In this document: in pieces, positions 60,170 through 64,000 of the stretch
Position numbering within the stretch: the stretch's first letter is position 1
Layout: each line of letters begins with the position of its first letter
Assembly: GCA_004764695.1 (NCBI GenBank)
Contig: SMSO01000035.1
Span: 2,726,001 to 2,790,000, forward strand
DNA length: 64,000 nucleotides
Origin: Schizochytrium sp. TIO01
Taxonomy: Eukaryota; Sar; Bigyra; Thraustochytrida; Thraustochytriidae
Direction: 5' to 3'
The notes under the pieces: generated by a model
The model's input: only the letters and a program-made list of their open reading frames with translations
Databases searched by the model: none
What the model was told of the DNA's origin: nothing
Program-made: the position numbers and the translations under genes

Positions 60170-61553
60170 TATTCTTGTGTCAAAGATTTTGAATTGTTTT
60201 TCACGTGCAATGAGTTCGTTCGGTTAGCCCAATTGTCACTCATTCATTGTCCACACAATGCTAAGTAATACTATATAGGACTCTCTAGCTAGGTATCAAT
60301 CTACACTAGTAGTACCTCTTCCAATAATCAAGCGACGTTTCGCATTCGGTTACAATGGGAGTTATATGAAACATCTAGTCCAAGAATTGTAGAAGTATCC
60401 CAGATCTCTTGGAACAAGTACAATAAACATTAAGCCAAAACTGTCAATATGAGATTGAGAGTGATTATCAGTTGCATAAGCTCTATCAGTTGTCATCGCT
60501 GCGAAATACAATATCACATGCAAACGCGAACCGGATTGTCTAATGACAGTCAGAGATGCTTAGACTCGTGCACTTGTAATTAGGGATCTTGGCCTATATT
60601 TTAATGATTGGGCAGTCAAAATCGATGATCCCTCTGATCTTTGACATTTTGTGCAATTTCTCAAGAGGTGTTAAAGAAGCCCTTCCTTAGAATGGTCGAA
60701 ACCTGATACTTGCCTTGAAGGTGCTTCGAAGGACCCTGCAAGGTTTGGATGAGAACAATGAGTTTGCGTGATCTAGAGATGCAAGGCCACGGCCCAAACA
60801 CTACTCGGACCAGCTCAGTTTACGTGAGTAGTCCAGGTCAACAATAGCCTTCGAATAACATGAAGCTCCTCTAACACGCTTGATAGATTTCCCCTTTTCC
60901 GTTCTTTAAAAATAAAATAAAATAAATAACTTTAAATGAAAATACATCACTCAGGCTGGCAGTTCATTTTTAGAACAAGAAACCAAAAAAAAATTCCATA
61001 CACGGTCCGACCTTATGTCTCTTTACTGTTATATAGAGAGAGAGGTTATAAAATCATCAAGTAATAGGAATCCAAAGGATACCGCCTTTCTTGCTCGTGA
61101 TTGTTATTTGCTAGGTTCCTAGATAGGAAGAGGTCATACATTTTCGGGCTTGAAAGCGAATCCTAATAAAATACAACACATCGTAAGTAAAATGGCGTAC
61201 TTACCCTCTTGCCAATGACTGAATTGGTTCTTATGCGTATCAATTTTCGACCTTTGGATTGTTTCTAACATGTTTGGTTCAGTCTTTAAACTTCTCACGT
61301 GGCATCTCGTTATTGGTTCTCTAGATATCATGTATCACCCTAGGGATACTGAAGGGTACGAATTCAAGTTGAGTTAGTCATTTTCCTCTTCTTTCTTAAT
61401 ATTCGAGGGGAAACATGACACTCAGTCTCTTTAGCCTGAAAGGGCTACAGATTGTGATCTAAAACGTTGATGTGAAGCAGACAAAAGGGCTTGGTTCGAG
61501 GCATTAGCAAACCTAGATTGACGAACGAAAGAAGTACAGTTGAGTGAATTAAA
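60170..61553. other. Spacer between divergent genes
   Basis: 1.4 kb between the starts of the minus-strand methyltransferase-like gene and the plus-strand amidohydrolase. No supported gene. AT-rich, with TAGGTATC/GTACCT elements at about 60285-60320 and a GAGA run at about 61033. Both promoters must lie here. Confidence 0.55.
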
Positions 61554-62714
61554 TTGATGTCATTGGGGGTGACACTGGGCAGTACGATGGCTACCTGCAA
61601 AGTGATTGACCCGCGAGCTCCCAATAATGACGTAGACAACTGCTTGACGAAAGGTAAGAAGCTCTCTGATGAGCAGCTTAAGAAGAATGACATAGCTGAT
61701 ATCCCTATTCTAGACCCGCACCACCATTTCTTTCCGGGTCACACTGTTCGGCATCAAATTCACTACCAGACATTTGGACGCCGCCTTCCAACCATCAAGC
61801 CTTACGAAGACAAAGCACTAAACAAGGATATTGGTCGCCTTAATGTTAAGGGGACTGTCTTCATTGAATGTGGCTCGTACTACGACGAGAATGCACCTGA
61901 GCACCTCAAGTATGTCGGAGAATCTCGAAAAATGGAGGAACTTGCTAAAACTTGTCCCGTCATTGGTAATCAGGTTCGTGTACCAGACCTCGGCATGGAG
62001 GTCAAACTTCTTAAGGAGCTTCTTGATGCCCATGCCGAAGTAAGCCCGCATTTAACTGGTGTTCGTGTTCCAGTAACTTACATTGAACCCAAACGCCGTA
62101 GCACATACGTGAATGCAAAGGACCATGCAAACCCACACGATCACCTTCGCTCCCCCGAGTTTATTCGCGGTGCCAAGATTCTTGCCAAGCGTGGTCTTGT
62201 GCTCGATATTTACCTTTGGTTTCACCAGCTCGAATTTGCTGTCGAGCTTGCTCGTGCTGTACCTGATCTTGCCATCGTCATCGACCACGTTGGTGGCCTC
62301 ATTGGCGACCAAGAGTATGCTGCACCTGATGTGCAGAAGGAGCAAAAGGAAGTCTGGACTCAGGGTATTAACGCACTTGCTGAACTCCCGAATGTCTGTA
62401 TCAAGCTTGGAGGTATTCTGATGGCGTACTGTGGATTTGGTTTTGATGAACGCGACGGGCCTCCTACTATTGACGAGCTTGCTGATGCTCAGTATCCTTG
62501 GATGTCATATTGCATCAAGAAATTTGGACCTGAGCGTTGTATGTTTGAGTCTAACTTCCCGATGGACAAGGTATCTTGTGATTATGAAAGCCTCTTTGCT
62601 TCCTATATGATTATTGCAAAGCGCATGAATATTTCAACTGGTGCAATAAAAAAGATGTTCTATGACAATGCCATCAATACTTACAAACTTCAAGTTGACG
62701 CCAACACACTTTAA
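61554..62714 (+). CDS. Amidohydrolase-2 family (TIM-barrel) metal-dependent hydrolase
   Basis: A 386-residue protein of the amidohydrolase-2 family (COG3618-like). LDPHHHFFPGH (53-63) carries the HxH metal ligands of strand 1. A later histidine in VIDHVGGL and the closing MFESNFPMDK are typical of the family. These enzymes hydrolyse lactones or decarboxylate small aromatic and sugar acids; the substrate here is not predictable. There is no signal peptide or transit peptide that I would trust. Two in-frame starts are possible: 61554 and 61587 (ACGATGG, better context), and the family fold begins well after both. Such enzymes are far commoner in bacteria and fungi, so a transferred origin is conceivable; codon use does not stand out. 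Single exon, intact. Confidence 0.9.
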   Translation: MMSLGVTLGSTMATCKVIDPRAPNNDVDNCLTKGKKLSDEQLKKNDIADIPILDPHHHFFPGHTVRHQIHYQTFGRRLPTIKPYEDKALNKDIGRLNVKGTVFIECGSYYDENAPEHLKYVGESRKMEELAKTCPVIGNQVRVPDLGMEVKLLKELLDAHAEVSPHLTGVRVPVTYIEPKRRSTYVNAKDHANPHDHLRSPEFIRGAKILAKRGLVLDIYLWFHQLEFAVELARAVPDLAIVIDHVGGLIGDQEYAAPDVQKEQKEVWTQGINALAELPNVCIKLGGILMAYCGFGFDERDGPPTIDELADAQYPWMSYCIKKFGPERCMFESNFPMDKVSCDYESLFASYMIIAKRMNISTGAIKKMFYDNAINTYKLQVDANTL

Positions 62715-63315
62715 TTTATAAAATCGTATCCATCACCATTTTGAACACCTCCTGAGTTTTGTCAACTTGAAGACCAAAAGTTGCTGTGGCGCTACATTCT
62801 TCATCTTACTTAAGTTTGTATCCCATACGGCGAGAGGATTTCAGAAGGTGCCAAATTACAATTTGAAATTTTTGGAGGTTGGAGCGTATTGTTTTGTTTT
62901 TGCTTCTCAAAAAATTGCACAAAGAGCTGTGTGTATGCAAAGGCTCAAGTGACCATGCAAATCTCTGGATCGAAACTATCATACTTGATGAATTGCCCGA
63001 GTCTGTAATTCAATACGCACGAGCAATCTTTTCTCTCAGGGTTCTTCTTGTAGACGTTTCATTTTCGGTTGATCATTCAGTTATGTGAAACGAACAATTT
63101 CCTTTAATCAAAGTGATAACCTAACGATGGTGAAAAGGAAAAAAGGAGAGCTTAAAACGACATCGAGAACGGCAAAGCAACCACTATTGACCCCAGCCCA
63201 GAATACACCAAAGAGGTATCTTGTTGCGGCTAGGAAACACGGATTTCATCAATTGTATAAAACACGACACCAAAACACACAAGTATCCTAGCACTGGGAG
63301 CTGGGTGAAGGAGGA
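62715..63315. other. Spacer or leader upstream of the PIP-box gene
   Basis: 600 bases without a firm gene. A Lys-rich frame (ATG 63127 to TAG 63289-63291) lies in the same frame as the PIP-box gene that starts at 63316, separated by that one TAG. The sequence ATCCTAG there could also be a splice acceptor. This stretch may be a leader with an intron. Confidence 0.45.
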
Positions 63316-64000
63316 ATGCGTCGTTCACAGGCACCGTCCAGTTCACGACAGAAGGGCTTTCAGGCGCCAAAGCAGCAGGGCACTTTAACAAAGTACTTTC
63401 GATTCAAGGCTGCTGGGAGTGAGGAGGCAGTAAAGCCACAATTGGACAATGATAGAGTCTGTGTCACGAAAGGCTTCACTACAGAACCTGCCTCTGGCTT
63501 GAAAAACGATTTTGTAGCCAAAACAACAAAACCCAGTCATGAAGGATCAATGGAAGAACTAGAACTCCCAGACTCATCAGAACAAAGAAGTGGGGCCGAG
63601 AAGGATCATGCCACAATGTGTGGGGCTGCGGGAGATGAAATCAACAAAACAACTCTGGGAAAGACGTCGAGAGAATCAACAAAGTACATAAAATCGACGG
63701 TAACCTCTAATTCCTCGAAGCAGATTATGCAGACACCAATGCCAAAGGAGGGAAATGCTGGAAGCTTAATAGGAAGTAAACGAATGCGTGCGCACCCATC
63801 TTTCACAACGCCAGTGCAAAGCAGGACAATCACATTGGACGGAATCAGTTTGATGGAAAGCACGACTACCAAAAATGTACGGCTGCACTCGGATTTCTCG
63901 AGCCAAACAAAGCTCAATGACAAGCTTCTTATCCCACGAGCATTTCGTAAACAAGCCAAAACATTTGCAACACCGTGCCCCACACGGTTTGTATTGCCTT
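63316..64000 (+). CDS. N-terminal part of a PIP-box (PCNA-binding) protein, cut by window end
   Basis: An open frame from ATG 63316 runs 228 codons to the edge of the window with no stop, so the gene is incomplete. The N-terminus has QGTLTKYF (21-28). This fits the PCNA-interacting consensus Q-x-x-[ILM]-x-x-[FY]-[FY] and is followed by basic residues, as in many replication and repair proteins. The rest (Ser, Thr, Lys rich, hydrophilic) looks disordered, with a possible nuclear signal near SKRMRAHP. Large PIP-box proteins with this layout include mismatch-repair, helicase and nuclease families; the diagnostic domain lies beyond the window. The start is chosen as the first ATG after an in-frame TAG (63289). 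Confidence 0.6.
   Translation, partial: MRRSQAPSSSRQKGFQAPKQQGTLTKYFRFKAAGSEEAVKPQLDNDRVCVTKGFTTEPASGLKNDFVAKTTKPSHEGSMEELELPDSSEQRSGAEKDHATMCGAAGDEINKTTLGKTSRESTKYIKSTVTSNSSKQIMQTPMPKEGNAGSLIGSKRMRAHPSFTTPVQSRTITLDGISLMESTTTKNVRLHSDFSSQTKLNDKLLIPRAFRKQAKTFATPCPTRFVLP

Overview
The window reads as a stretch of nuclear chromosome from an intron-poor, free-living unicellular eukaryote. The supporting genes are an Arp2/3 subunit, a Prp43/DHX15 helicase, a mitochondrial succinyl-CoA ligase subunit, a PP2A/PP4-type phosphatase, an arrestin-fold protein, a Sec14-like protein, a PARP6/8-type protein and a 2,221-residue IQ/WW/B-box protein. The large genes are single uninterrupted frames using the standard code. 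Gene density, intron poverty, compact 5' ends and AT-rich, microsatellite-filled spacers would fit a stramenopile such as a thraustochytrid. That placement is inference; no rRNA or lineage marker is present.

Layout. 1-8.9 kb is gene-free and packed with simple repeats. 8.9-18.6 kb holds a PARP-family gene (apparently frame-broken near its 3' end), a possible small spliced gene, a PPP phosphatase (-), a small basic frame, and a CRAL-TRIO gene with a very acidic N-terminus. 18.6-22.4 kb is empty. 22.4-28.1 kb carries a tandem pair of membrane-anchored astacin metalloproteases. ARPC5 (-) lies at 29.5 kb and an arrestin-like gene at 32.6 kb. 33.7-44.6 kb is an 11 kb gene desert with microsatellites and a few GC-rich islands. 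It ends in a probable leader exon for the succinyl-CoA ligase alpha gene at 44.6 kb. 47.3-53.9 kb is the giant IQ/WW/B-box gene, convergent with DHX15/PRP43 (-) at 54.5-56.6 kb. Next come a protein combining a P-loop with a Bmt6-like methyltransferase (-), an amidohydrolase (+), and the 5' part of a PIP-box (PCNA-binding) protein that runs off the right edge.

The genes do not form an operon or an obvious pathway. The only local functional cluster is the astacin pair. Both enzymes have the same build: signal peptide, FxGD propeptide, astacin catalytic domain, Pro/Thr stalk, a Cys-rich module, one transmembrane helix and a cytoplasmic tail. The tails are very different from each other.

The most interesting items are the methyltransferase embedded in a helicase-like frame (57.9-60.2 kb), the astacin pair with an unassigned Cys module, the giant IQ/WW/B-box protein, the likely frame break in the PARP gene, and the candidate in-frame leader exon of the succinyl-CoA ligase gene.
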